64,000 nucleotides of DNA from Candidatus Saccharimonadota bacterium. GTDB taxonomy: Bacteria > Patescibacteriota > Saccharimonadia > Saccharimonadales > Saccharimonadaceae. The position numbers and the translations under genes are program-made. The stretch spans positions 37,178 through 101,177 of the forward strand of contig JAUMZP010000003.1 of assembly GCA_030528025.1 (NCBI GenBank), in the 5' to 3' direction. The notes below the pieces were generated by a model. The model ran no database searches. It was not told the DNA's origin and saw only the letters and a list, made by a program, of their open reading frames with translations. Below, piece by piece: positions 1 through 9,733 of the stretch; the first letter of the stretch is position 1, and the number at the start of each line of letters is the position of its first letter.

Positions 1-169
1 TAGCACGCAGTTCGTCGCCCTTTGCAGTAGCATCTTGCTTGAGCTCACGTGCCTTTTTCTTGAGGTCGGCTCGCGTCTCTTTGCCTGACTTTGGCGCTGT
101 CAAGAGCCCAGCCACCACACCAGCGGCAGCACCGATTGCTGCACCAAGCACAAATTTACCTTTCGACAT
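1..169 (-). CDS. YtxH-like small protein, C-terminus beyond the window
   Basis: Reading from the ATG at 167-169, the protein starts MSKGKFVLGAAIGAAAGVV, followed by a Lys/Glu/Arg-rich stretch with a TAPKSGKETRADLKKKA segment. A glycine/alanine-rich hydrophobic N-terminus followed by 'APKSGxETR' and a charged helix is the hallmark of YtxH-domain proteins, which are small envelope-associated proteins of unclear function. A good ribosome binding site (GGAGGGAC) precedes the start. Only about 56 codons are visible before the left edge. It follows the 84-residue membrane protein by 12 bases and is probably cotranscribed with it. Confidence 0.75.
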   Translation of the reverse strand, partial: MSKGKFVLGAAIGAAAGVVAGLLTAPKSGKETRADLKKKARELKQDATAKGDELRA

Positions 170-181
170 TATGTCCCTCCT

Positions 182-436
182 TTATCGATTACGTTTGGTG
201 GTAAACAATTTTTTGATCGAAGACACAGCGATCTTAGCTAGCCAAAACGGCGAGGTAACCCGAGTAATATTATCAGTCGTTGCCTCGAGGTTTGCTGCCA
301 CGCGTTCAGCCGACTCAACCACAGCACTAATCCGCTGGGTGATGCGGATCAATATGATTGTCAAGACGATCGCAAGCACCAGCAGCAGCGCTAGCAATAC
401 CGATAACATGATAACTAATATCTGGGCCCACTCCAT
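182..436 (-). CDS. Small single-span membrane protein (84 aa)
   Basis: Residues 5-32 form one long hydrophobic segment. A predicted amphipathic helix with the pattern RISAVVESAERVAANLE follows, and the C-terminus is basic (KKLFTTKRNR). This resembles the short DUF948-like proteins often found beside YtxH genes, but I cannot assign a family firmly. It lies directly upstream of the YtxH-like gene on the same strand, so the pair probably forms a small envelope-related operon. A GGAGATAC site precedes the ATG. Confidence 0.65.
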   Translation of the reverse strand: MEWAQILVIMLSVLLALLLVLAIVLTIILIRITQRISAVVESAERVAANLEATTDNITRVTSPFWLAKIAVSSIKKLFTTKRNR

Positions 437-468
437 GCGGTATCTCCTTTATGTTAGTAGCATATGAT

Positions 469-1374
469 CTATGCCTGGGTATCAGTATAGTGAATCCGTA
501 GGTATTTTGCAAACTCTGGACCAAGCACTGGGTCTTTGAGGCCAAAATCCACAACGGTCTTAAGATACTCGAGCTTATCGCCAGTGTCATAATATGTACC
601 GTTGGTAATCTCCACACCAAAGAATGCGTGATCGTCATCAATCATCCGCTGCATAATAGGCTGGACAGTAAACTCGCCATGCCCATCAAAATGCTCCTTC
701 GCATGCTCAAGGTAGCTAAAGAATTCGCCAGGCAAAATATAGCTACTGACACTAGCGAGGTCAGATGGCGCATTAGCCTTGCCTGGCTTTTCAACGATGT
801 TGCTCATCTTAATAATGCTGTCCGATAGCTGCTGGCCAGCCACAACACCGTAGCGATCAAACTCAGCATCATCGACGATCTTTTTGCATGATAGTACCGC
901 ACCATCGAGCTCTTGCGATGCAGCAATCATCTGCTGGAAGCGGCTTGGACTAGCAGCAATGAAGTCATCGGCAAAGGTATAGATGACAGGCTCGTCGCGG
1001 TTGATGAGGTGTGCTGCACAGGCCAGCGGCGTTGCGTTGCCGTATGGACCCTTTTGGCGGATGTAGATGAAGTTTGCCATCTCCGAGAGCTGCTTGACGG
1101 TATCGATCAGCGGCTGTTTCTTCGGCCCACCAGCTCGGAGGTTGGCTAGCAGATCCTCATTTGGCACATCAAAGTGGTCTTCAATCGCACGCTTATTGGC
1201 GCTCCCCACGATGATAATGTCGCGAATCCCCGCCTGGACGAGCTCCTCCACCACATACTGAATGATCGGCTTATCGATCAGCGGCATCATCTCCTTAGGC
1301 ATGGCCTTCGTCTGAGGCAAGAACCGCGTACCAAAGCCCGCGGCGGCGATGATTGCTTTTGTTGGTCGTTTCAT
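469..1374 (-). CDS. galU: UTP-glucose-1-phosphate uridylyltransferase
   Basis: The enzyme makes UDP-glucose from UTP and glucose-1-phosphate in the cytoplasm, supplying sugar for cell-surface glycans. The N-terminus shows the nucleotidyltransferase signature AAGFGTRFLPQTKAMPKEM (residues ~11-29), followed by DKPIIQYVVEELVQAG. FADDFI (~139) supplies the acidic metal-binding pair, and EKPGKANAPSDLAS and GHGEFTVQP appear later as in GalU. The length of 301 residues is normal. AAGGAG lies about 8 bases before the ATG. It is probably transcribed separately from gatB, which ends 31 bases upstream. Confidence 0.93.
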   Translation of the reverse strand: MKRPTKAIIAAAGFGTRFLPQTKAMPKEMMPLIDKPIIQYVVEELVQAGIRDIIIVGSANKRAIEDHFDVPNEDLLANLRAGGPKKQPLIDTVKQLSEMANFIYIRQKGPYGNATPLACAAHLINRDEPVIYTFADDFIAASPSRFQQMIAASQELDGAVLSCKKIVDDAEFDRYGVVAGQQLSDSIIKMSNIVEKPGKANAPSDLASVSSYILPGEFFSYLEHAKEHFDGHGEFTVQPIMQRMIDDDHAFFGVEITNGTYYDTGDKLEYLKTVVDFGLKDPVLGPEFAKYLRIHYTDTQA

Positions 1375-1404
1375 TATGATTCTCCTTGTATATCCTTTAG
1401 TTGC

Positions 1405-2916
1405 TCACTTCAGCCTCTCGCGAATCAGTTTCTGCGCCAGAGCTGGATTGGCTTTGCCGCGGGATCGCTTCATGACTTGCCCGACGAGGTAGCCAATTGC
1501 CTTATCCTTGCCGGCCTTGATATCAGCAATGGATGCCGCACTGGCTGGGTCATTCATCACCTCATCGACAATCGCGCCAATCGCCCCCTCGTCTGATACC
1601 TGGAGTAGGTTCTTCGTCTCAGCAATCGCCTCAGGCATCTTACCAGTATATTGCTCGTCAAATAGGTCGAGAAAAAGCTCCTTCGCACCAGTTGAGCTGA
1701 CTTTGTTGTCCTCCACCAATTGCGAGAGCAGCAAGAGTCGCCGCAGCCCAACAAAACCCGATTCAACCTTACTCATATCCATCAACTCTTCTGGCGTGGA
1801 GGCAAACCAGTTAAAGATCCGCTTGACAAGCCGCTGATACACTGACTCATTGATGTCAAGCCATTGCAAAATCGACTCAGCATTATGCTCGAGCGGGTAG
1901 ATATCACTGAGCAAAATAGCCAGTGGCTGATGGCTGAGCACAGTATTAACCACCGAGTTATCCAGGGCAAGGCTCTGCCACTGCGCACGGTATTCGCCTG
2001 GCATCGTCGGTACGTCCTGCTGAACACGAGCAATCTCTTCGTCCGTTAAGACAATTGGTGGAATGTCTGGGTCGGGCATATAGCGATAGTCCTGTGCATC
2101 TTCTTTGCTACGCTGGCTCGTGGTGATGCCTTTATCGTCACTCCAGCCACGGGTTTCTTGCACGACACGCTCACCGCGCTCGAGCAAAGCCGCCTGACGC
2201 GCAAATTCATACTCCACTGCCTTTTCTACACTGCGGAAGCTGTTGAGATTCTTTACTTCAGCACGCGTACCAAGCTGATTTGAACCCTTTGGCGCGATTG
2301 AGATATTAACATCAAAGCGCATATTACCATGGTAAAGATCGCCGTGTGTGACGCCAGCATAGGTCATGAGCTTGTGAAGCTCTGCTGCGTAGGCACGGGC
2401 CTCGGCTGCTGAGTGAATATCAGGCTGTGAGACGATCTCGATCAGTGGTGTACCCGCCCGGTTGAGGTCAACCAATGAGTAACCATCGTGGTGTGTTAGC
2501 TTGCCAGCATCTTCCTCCATGTGGGCATGGTCGATCCGGACGCGCGTAGTACTGCCATCATCGAGCGGCACATCGACATAGCCCGCCAAGATAATTGGCT
2601 GGTACATTTGGCTTGTCTGGTAGCCTTTCGGTAGATCTGGATAGAAATAATGCTTACGATCGAAGCGCGAAACACGAGCGATTGGCGCGTTGAGTGCCTT
2701 GCCAGCTCGAATAGCAAGATCGACAGCGTGGCGATTCAGGACTGGTAGCATACCAGGCAGACCGAAGTCGATTGGATGGACTTTGCTATTAGGCTCGGCG
2801 TTGCGGGCGTCATTGTCTGCCGGGCTGAAGAGTTTTGTGTCTGTTGCCAGCTGTACGTGGCATTCGATACCAATCGTCACTTCATATTTTTGCAAAACAT
2901 CGTGAGAAACTGCCAT
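1405..2916 (-). CDS. gatB: Asp-tRNA(Asn)/Glu-tRNA(Gln) amidotransferase subunit B
   Basis: GatB binds the misacylated tRNA and, as the kinase subunit of GatCAB, activates the Glu or Asp side chain for amidation. The 503-residue protein has the N-terminal catalytic cradle (VTIGIECHVQLATDTKLFS, residues ~14-32), the conserved DLPKGYQTSQ and MEEDAGKLTH segments, and a C-terminal GatB/YqeY domain ending in a basic tail. It is the last gene of the gatC-gatA-X-gatB operon. Its ATG is two bases after the stop of the preceding gene, so translation is probably coupled. Confidence 0.95.
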   Translation of the reverse strand: MAVSHDVLQKYEVTIGIECHVQLATDTKLFSPADNDARNAEPNSKVHPIDFGLPGMLPVLNRHAVDLAIRAGKALNAPIARVSRFDRKHYFYPDLPKGYQTSQMYQPIILAGYVDVPLDDGSTTRVRIDHAHMEEDAGKLTHHDGYSLVDLNRAGTPLIEIVSQPDIHSAAEARAYAAELHKLMTYAGVTHGDLYHGNMRFDVNISIAPKGSNQLGTRAEVKNLNSFRSVEKAVEYEFARQAALLERGERVVQETRGWSDDKGITTSQRSKEDAQDYRYMPDPDIPPIVLTDEEIARVQQDVPTMPGEYRAQWQSLALDNSVVNTVLSHQPLAILLSDIYPLEHNAESILQWLDINESVYQRLVKRIFNWFASTPEELMDMSKVESGFVGLRRLLLLSQLVEDNKVSSTGAKELFLDLFDEQYTGKMPEAIAETKNLLQVSDEGAIGAIVDEVMNDPASAASIADIKAGKDKAIGYLVGQVMKRSRGKANPALAQKLIRERLK

Positions 2917-2918
2917 AA

Positions 2919-3338
2919 CTATATCGCTCCCAAATCCTTTAACCCCTGTTTGTACGCGGCTAATGCCCGCAAGGCAATCTCGCGCGAGAGCCGCACATTA
3001 GCCTCATGTGCCAGCTTGTTGCGCACCTTGTGAGCACCCCATACGTGGTTGCTATTACTCCATTGTTCGCGGGCCGACTTCATGCGCTCACCCATCGTGT
3101 CGCCAGCAAAGCCACGTTCGCGGAGAGCAAGATCGAGCAACTTATCTGCCTCGAAGATAGCCAGCTGATACGTGCCAATGTTGGATTTATCGAGGCTGTT
3201 CTCAATGGCAAGCCAGCGTGCTTGATATTTCTCGACATTGAGTACTTTACCGCCCTGGCGCGTCAGTGCAACAACGACGACCAAGATCGCAGCAATGATA
3301 ATAATACCCACCAAAAGGATCGTGACACTGCCAGACAT
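2919..3338 (-). CDS. Membrane-anchored protein inside the gatCAB operon
   Basis: The protein has 139 residues: one N-terminal transmembrane segment (about residues 5-27) followed by a soluble helical domain containing FEADKLLDLALRERGF and RNKLAHEANVRLSREIALRAL. The R-N-K-x-A-H-E pattern in a helical bundle recalls HEPN-type domains, which is only an impression. I do not recognise a named family. Its ATG overlaps the gatA stop (TAATG) and its stop lies two bases before gatB, so it is tightly embedded between two amidotransferase subunits. That suggests a linked role, perhaps membrane tethering, or merely operon hitch-hiking. Confidence 0.7.
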   Translation of the reverse strand: MSGSVTILLVGIIIIAAILVVVVALTRQGGKVLNVEKYQARWLAIENSLDKSNIGTYQLAIFEADKLLDLALRERGFAGDTMGERMKSAREQWSNSNHVWGAHKVRNKLAHEANVRLSREIALRALAAYKQGLKDLGAI

Positions 3339-4747
3339 TAGGCGCTCCTTTCTGTAGCTGCTTGGGTTGCCACAGCAAGCAGCGTTGCATCACTCTGCAT
3401 GGGGCCAATTAACTGCGCACCGATTGGCAAGCCCGCCTGGCTCACTCCAGCTGGCACATTCAATGCAGGTAAGCCTGCCAGACTGGCTGGCACTGTCATG
3501 ATATCCGCAAGATACATCTTAAGCGGGTCGTCGCTGTTTTCACCAAGACCAAAGGCAGGAGTTGGCGCTGTCGGCAAAAGAAGCATGTCGTATTGCTCAA
3601 ACAGAGCGTTAAATTCGTTGATGAGCAATGTCCGCGCTTTTTGCGCTTGGAGATAGTACGCGTCGAAGTACCCACTACTCAGTACGTAGCTACCAATCAT
3701 AATGCGTCGCTTATTCTCTGGCATAAATCCTTCGTCACGGCTCCGACCATAAAGCTCGGCCAGTGTCTTAACTCCCTCAGCACGATGGCCATAGCGTACG
3801 CCATCGTAGCGCGCTAGGTTGCTTGAGATCTCAGCCGGCACAACAATGTAATAAATAGCAAGGGCATGCTGAAGCGTCGGCATACTGGCTGTCTCGACGG
3901 TATGGCCATGCGATCGCAGGGCGTCGGCATACTGGCTGACCGCCTGACGCACCTCCGCATCGACACCATCGCCCATTGCTTCGTTGATGATACCGATCTT
4001 CAGCTGTTGCGGCGTCTCTGCCGCAGGCGCGAAGAAATTGGGCAACGTCGTCATATCTTTCGGGTCTTGGCCAGCCATGACGTTCATCACCACAGCAATA
4101 TCCTCAGCACTGCGCGCAAAGCAGCCCATCGTATCAGTGCTCGAGGCCATTGCCACGACACCATAGCGACTCGCTGTACCATAGGTTGGCTTGATACCAT
4201 ACACGCCATTGAAACTGGCGGGTTGGCGAATTGAGCCTCCCGTATCTGTCCCTAAGGCAAATGGCACAATGTCGAGCGCCGTCACTACAGCTGAGCCGCC
4301 ACTACTGCCACCAGCGACTTTTGTTTTGTCGACAGCGTTATGCGTAGCACCAAAGTATGAGTTTTCTGTGCTTCCACCATGCGCAAAGGCATCGAGGTTG
4401 CTCTTGCCAATGCAGATTGCCCCAGCTGCTTCAAGCTTATCTACCACCGTTGCCTGAAGAGGTGTATCAAAGTTCTCAAGCATCTTGCTAGCTGCCGTGC
4501 TTGGTGCCCCATACGCAAGATAATTATCCTTAACGACGAACGGCACGCCAGCCAGCACTCCAGCGTCTTCGCCCCGAGCCAGTGCCTCATCAATTTCTCG
4601 TGCCCGCTGCAGCGCCCGCTTCTCTGTCAGGCTTAGCAGGGCGTGGTATTCCTTAGCATCACGCGCCCGCTGCAAAGCCGCTTGCACCTGGGCAGTAGCC
4701 GATATCTGACCTTGTTTGATCTGAGCAACTCTCTCTGTAATATTCAT
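3338..4747 (-). CDS. gatA: Asp-tRNA(Asn)/Glu-tRNA(Gln) amidotransferase subunit A
   Basis: GatA is the amidase that releases ammonia from glutamine for GatB. The Ser-cisSer-Lys signature is present: VPFVVKDNY (Lys near residue 72), then GGSSGGSA (~147-154) and ALGTDTGGSIRQPASF (~165-180), which carries the nucleophilic serine. At 469 residues it has full family length. It starts one base after the gatC stop and its own stop overlaps the next ATG (TAATG), which indicates translational coupling along the operon. Confidence 0.95.
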   Translation of the reverse strand: MNITERVAQIKQGQISATAQVQAALQRARDAKEYHALLSLTEKRALQRAREIDEALARGEDAGVLAGVPFVVKDNYLAYGAPSTAASKMLENFDTPLQATVVDKLEAAGAICIGKSNLDAFAHGGSTENSYFGATHNAVDKTKVAGGSSGGSAVVTALDIVPFALGTDTGGSIRQPASFNGVYGIKPTYGTASRYGVVAMASSTDTMGCFARSAEDIAVVMNVMAGQDPKDMTTLPNFFAPAAETPQQLKIGIINEAMGDGVDAEVRQAVSQYADALRSHGHTVETASMPTLQHALAIYYIVVPAEISSNLARYDGVRYGHRAEGVKTLAELYGRSRDEGFMPENKRRIMIGSYVLSSGYFDAYYLQAQKARTLLINEFNALFEQYDMLLLPTAPTPAFGLGENSDDPLKMYLADIMTVPASLAGLPALNVPAGVSQAGLPIGAQLIGPMQSDATLLAVATQAATERSA

Positions 4748-4748
4748 A

Positions 4749-5042
4749 TCACAACACCTTCGGTACTTTTACACAATTATCTGCCTGCTCAGCTGCTAGC
4801 CCCAATAGCTGCTCGCGCGATACGTCGCTGGCATCTATTGTGTCGGGTCGCCACACATTAGTCAGGCCAGTTACTTGGTAGGTTGGCTCGACACCAGTCG
4901 TGTCAAGGGTGGATAGCTGCTCAATGTAGTGCAGGATATCCTCGAGGTTTTGGCGCAGCGCGGCAACGTCGGCTGAATCACCAAGACTAATCGAACTTAA
5001 TTGTGCAAGGTGCTGCACATCTTCAGTGGTAATACTACTCAT
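4749..5042 (-). CDS. gatC: Asp-tRNA(Asn)/Glu-tRNA(Gln) amidotransferase subunit C
   Basis: GatC is the small subunit that wraps around and stabilises GatA-GatB. From the start MSSITTEDVQHLAQLSSISL the protein is 97 residues, with the family pattern 'HLAxLSxI', LEDILHYIEQLSTLDT and VWRPD. An in-frame ATG lies 48 bases upstream, but a TACAAT -10 box at 5052-5057 sits between the two, nine bases before the chosen ATG, so the shorter form fits transcription. There is no Shine-Dalgarno site, which suggests a leaderless mRNA. It is the first gene of the gat operon. Confidence 0.88.
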   Translation of the reverse strand: MSSITTEDVQHLAQLSSISLGDSADVAALRQNLEDILHYIEQLSTLDTTGVEPTYQVTGLTNVWRPDTIDASDVSREQLLGLAAEQADNCVKVPKVL

Positions 5043-5051
5043 TATGGATAT

Positions 5052-5057
5052 ATTGTA
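5052..5057 (-). promoter_or_regulatory. Extended -10 box for gatCAB
   Basis: TG-G-TACAAT on the minus strand, ending nine bases before the gatC ATG; the transcript would start at or within two or three bases of the start codon. Confidence 0.55.
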
Positions 5058-5148
5058 CCACATTCGGTGCGTGGAATTGCTATATATCAATTAGCAGCGA
5101 GTAATACGTCAGTAAGAAGTATGGACAGCACAGGGTACAATGCTAATG

Positions 5149-6129
5149 CTAATCTACTTCCAACTTATCACCCTTAGCTCGATTGCAGCGCCAGCAGAGT
5201 GCTCGCAAATTTTGCTCGGTCGTGATACCGCCTTTCGACACTGGCACAATATGGTCAACTTCGAGCAAGAGGTGTTTCTCATCCCGGCGCGAGACATGGC
5301 ACTTCTGGCATTCGTAGTTGTCTCTGCGCAAGATAAACCGTCTGAGCTTTGGCGTCATAAGCTGACGCTGAAATTGTGCAGATTTGCGATATGCTATCTG
5401 CTGGCTGAGATATTCTGCCAATTTTTGGAGCTTTTTCTCTGTGAGTGTAATATCGAACGAGTAGTTATTGCGCTTGGCGGGCGAAGTGTACTTAAATGAA
5501 TATGTGAGGAAATAATTCTTTTCAAACTTAGGTAATGTATTCGATCCAAGCTGCTTCATTGTCATTTTCTTGAAAATATAGGCTCCAACGTACATTTTGG
5601 CATCAATGAAGTCCATAATTTCGTTGTATTCGCTCCGCAGTATTTCCTCAGTCTTTTTAATTGTGTCGTATTTCTGGAGGATTTGCTCGAGTATTTGCAC
5701 TGTCTCCTCGTTTATTGTACGCTGCGCAAAAAAATATTTGACAATATAGCGATATGGATCAAGCTGCGCATTTTTATATACCGTGAGTGTGCTATTTTTC
5801 ACATGCGTATGCGAAAGCCTCGACTGCTGCTGACGAATAAAACGCTTGGTTTCGGGCAAAAAGGCATTGAAGTCGTTGTATTCTTGTATTTGCTTGGCAA
5901 GCCTCTGCTTGACACTTTGAAACTCGACTGTTTTGTAATAACCACGCGTCCTCCAAAACACGATACAATAACAAACGATAAAGAATATCACGGGCAGGCA
6001 GAGCAGTATTACGTTGCAGACAGCAAGTCCAATAAGGATTGACCATCGGATAAACTTCGATCGACGATCGATCGTCGCCAAGAAATATATCACATACTCT
6101 GGCAGGACGTGAGTATCGCATATAGGCAT
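5149..6129 (-). CDS. Membrane-anchored HNH endonuclease
   Basis: The protein has 326 residues. Two hydrophobic stretches near the N-terminus (about 27-62) suggest membrane anchoring. A long charged helical middle follows, with no domain I can name. The C-terminus is a clear HNH/McrA-type zinc nuclease: CQKCHVSRRDEK, then LEVDHIVPVSKGG (metal-binding His and Asp) and NLRALCWRCNRAKGDK, with two CxxC pairs and the closing Asn. HNH enzymes nick or cut DNA. An anchor could place the nuclease at the envelope, for processing incoming or host DNA or for defence. The ATG is 10 bases after a TATAAT box (6140-6145) and has no ribosome site. It stands alone upstream of gatC. Confidence 0.8.
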   Translation of the reverse strand: MPICDTHVLPEYVIYFLATIDRRSKFIRWSILIGLAVCNVILLCLPVIFFIVCYCIVFWRTRGYYKTVEFQSVKQRLAKQIQEYNDFNAFLPETKRFIRQQQSRLSHTHVKNSTLTVYKNAQLDPYRYIVKYFFAQRTINEETVQILEQILQKYDTIKKTEEILRSEYNEIMDFIDAKMYVGAYIFKKMTMKQLGSNTLPKFEKNYFLTYSFKYTSPAKRNNYSFDITLTEKKLQKLAEYLSQQIAYRKSAQFQRQLMTPKLRRFILRRDNYECQKCHVSRRDEKHLLLEVDHIVPVSKGGITTEQNLRALCWRCNRAKGDKLEVD

Positions 6130-6139
6130 ACTACATCAT

Positions 6140-6145
6140 ATTATA
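6140..6145 (-). promoter_or_regulatory. -10 box for the HNH endonuclease gene
   Basis: TATAAT on the minus strand, 10 bases before the ATG at 6129, leaving almost no untranslated leader. Confidence 0.5.
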
Positions 6146-6188
6146 CACTCTGTGCGCATGACGATCGTGGGTTTACTCAGCTACTGCT

Positions 6189-8159
<1,971 letters not shown>

Positions 8160-8166
8160 ACTCCTT

Positions 8167-8172
8167 AGTGTA
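8167..8172 (-). promoter_or_regulatory. Extended -10 box for uvrB
   Basis: TGC-TACACT on the minus strand, seven bases before the GTG start. Confidence 0.45.
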
Positions 8173-8186
8173 GCATAGCGTGAGCC

Positions 8187-8840
8187 TTAAATCACACTCT
8201 GGCGATTCATCTCAGCAAGGAGTTTGTTGTACATTGCTTGCGGGTCTTTGGCGTGATTAATCGCCCCACCAACGCTAATCACGTCGGCACCACCCTGGGC
8301 AATATGGAAGACATTATCTACCGTCACGCCACCATCCCAGCCAATCTCGACCCGAGGGTGAATAGCCCGTACTAGCCTGATTTTCTCCAGCTGCATCATT
8401 CGCGCTTTGCCACCAAACTCACCCAGCTTGCCACTGACGATCGACACATAGTCGGCCGTTTCGATATACGACGCTACCGTCTCGGGTACCGTCGTACGCT
8501 GCAGGGCCACCCCAGCATGAATACCTGCTTGCTTGACCTGCTGCAAGACAGGGATCAAATCTTCTTTGACTTCGGCATGAAAAATAATTGTGCTGGGCCG
8601 CAGCTTGATCAGTTTCTCAACGTACACGCTGGGGCGCGCCACCATAGCGTGAATGTCAACCGTCCACGACTGAGGCCACCACAGTTGGCCGATCCCTACC
8701 GTTTGACGGGGCGCAAATACGCCATCAGAAATATCAATATGAACCCGCTTGGCAAACGGCATAAAATGCTCTACCGCGACCTTGTATTCATCAGTTTTTG
8801 TACTCAAAATAATTGGTGCTATGACAGCCATGCAAGACAT
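8187..8840 (-). CDS. rpe: Ribulose-phosphate 3-epimerase-like protein
   Basis: This is a TIM-barrel epimerase expected to interconvert ribulose-5-phosphate and xylulose-5-phosphate in the pentose phosphate pathway. It shows API(I)LS near the N-terminus, HIDISDGVFAP (metal His and Asp), DIHAMVARP and GWDGGVTVDNV with the second catalytic Asp. It also has VISVGGAINHAKDP at the phosphate-binding end. The usual 'SVxPGFGGQ' loop is replaced by SIVSGKLGEFGGK, so the substrate could differ from the classical one. Its 217 residues are normal. It starts 28 bases upstream of uvrB on the same strand. Confidence 0.78.
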   Translation of the reverse strand: MSCMAVIAPIILSTKTDEYKVAVEHFMPFAKRVHIDISDGVFAPRQTVGIGQLWWPQSWTVDIHAMVARPSVYVEKLIKLRPSTIIFHAEVKEDLIPVLQQVKQAGIHAGVALQRTTVPETVASYIETADYVSIVSGKLGEFGGKARMMQLEKIRLVRAIHPRVEIGWDGGVTVDNVFHIAQGGADVISVGGAINHAKDPQAMYNKLLAEMNRQSVI

Positions 8841-8914
8841 TATACGGCGTCTGACGTGTGTTGTAAAGACGGCGACGGCGTTCTTTCACGTTTGCGAGAG
8901 CTAAGGAGGGAGCG

Positions 8915-9150
8915 TTAGGCCGACGTGCGCGAAGAGTAGGTATTTGACACTTCCTTAACAGCATTTAAGAAAGCGTCATCAAAGTACTCGTATTTCTTTT
9001 TCTTTGTCATATGAATTAGGGATTCCAATTCTGTCATTTCTTGCGAGGATAGAACATTGTCGCCTCTTCTACCTCAATATTTGTTAAGTATGGGCTTTTG
9101 TCGATGTAGTCTTGTATTGCTTTTTTAAACTCATATGTATACTTTAGCAC
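8915..9150 (-). pseudogene. Small unknown gene split by a frameshift
   Basis: From a GTG at 9148-9150 the frame reads VLKYTYEFKKAIQDYIDKSP and continues to EVEEATM. It then resumes one frame over near 9050-9060 as VLSSQEMTELESLIHMTKKK and ends ...VSNTYSSRTSA at the TAA at 8915-8917. Both parts have protein-like composition and together make about 78 residues, so a one-base indel in a real small gene is likely. I do not recognise the family. An alternative is two unrelated short open frames. No ribosome site is visible. Confidence 0.4.
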
Positions 9151-9215
9151 AATATATTGGACAGTTAAGCAACTACAGAGCATTCTTTATAGCAGACCTT
9201 TCACATAATAATGCT

Positions 9216-9629
9216 CTACAAACTCGCTGGGCAACTCCCTGCCTGTGGCCGCGCCATGCCAGTGGTGGCGTAGTAACGAATGTCGGTGAGATGGCGGTCG
9301 GTGGCTTGAACGCAGAATTTGGTAGCATCGGCGCTCAGCGTAACCTGCACAGCTGTGTCGCTTGATGGACGGTAACCAACTTGCTCAAGGTTAGTGCTAT
9401 AGCTTGCACCGCTAGCACTGGCATTGGCGTGGTGCGTCTTGATCGCCTCAAGTGCACTGGTGGCTGCCGCACGCGTTGCGACATCGACTGAGCGCCGGCG
9501 ATAGCCCGAATACGCTGTCATAGACAGCGTTACGAGTAAGCCCAGGATCGCAATGACAATCATCAGCTCCATAAGCGTGAAGCCCTTCTGGCTCCGCTGC
9601 ATCCACCATACTGCCCTGCTTTGCCTCAT
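9216..9629 (-). CDS. Type IV pilin-like protein
   Basis: A class III signal is clear: a basic leader, then the cleavage motif K-G-F-T-L-M-E-L-M with Glu5 of the mature form, followed by a 20-residue hydrophobic helix (IVIAILGLLVTLSMTAYS). Mature pilins polymerise through this helix after cleavage by prepilin peptidase. The C-terminal part carries two cysteines (KFCVQAT and GSCPASL) that could form the usual D-loop disulphide. The ATG at 9627-9629 has GGGAGAAG upstream and gives 137 residues; longer in-frame starts lack this. No pilus assembly genes lie nearby. Confidence 0.85.
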   Translation of the reverse strand: MRQSRAVWWMQRSQKGFTLMELMIVIAILGLLVTLSMTAYSGYRRRSVDVATRAAATSALEAIKTHHANASASGASYSTNLEQVGYRPSSDTAVQVTLSADATKFCVQATDRHLTDIRYYATTGMARPQAGSCPASL

Positions 9630-9721
9630 TATACTTCTCCCTCCATTAGCATAAGCATATTTAAGCATCACTATAGCAGGTGGAATGGTCAAGGGCAATA
9701 GCACTTTTCTTCTTGGCAGTA

Positions 9722-9727
9722 TATACT
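9722..9727 (+). promoter_or_regulatory. -10 box for the RelA/SpoT gene
   Basis: TATACT six bases before the ATG at 9734; no ribosome site between them, consistent with a leaderless transcript. Confidence 0.5.
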
Positions 9728-9733
9728 AGGTTT

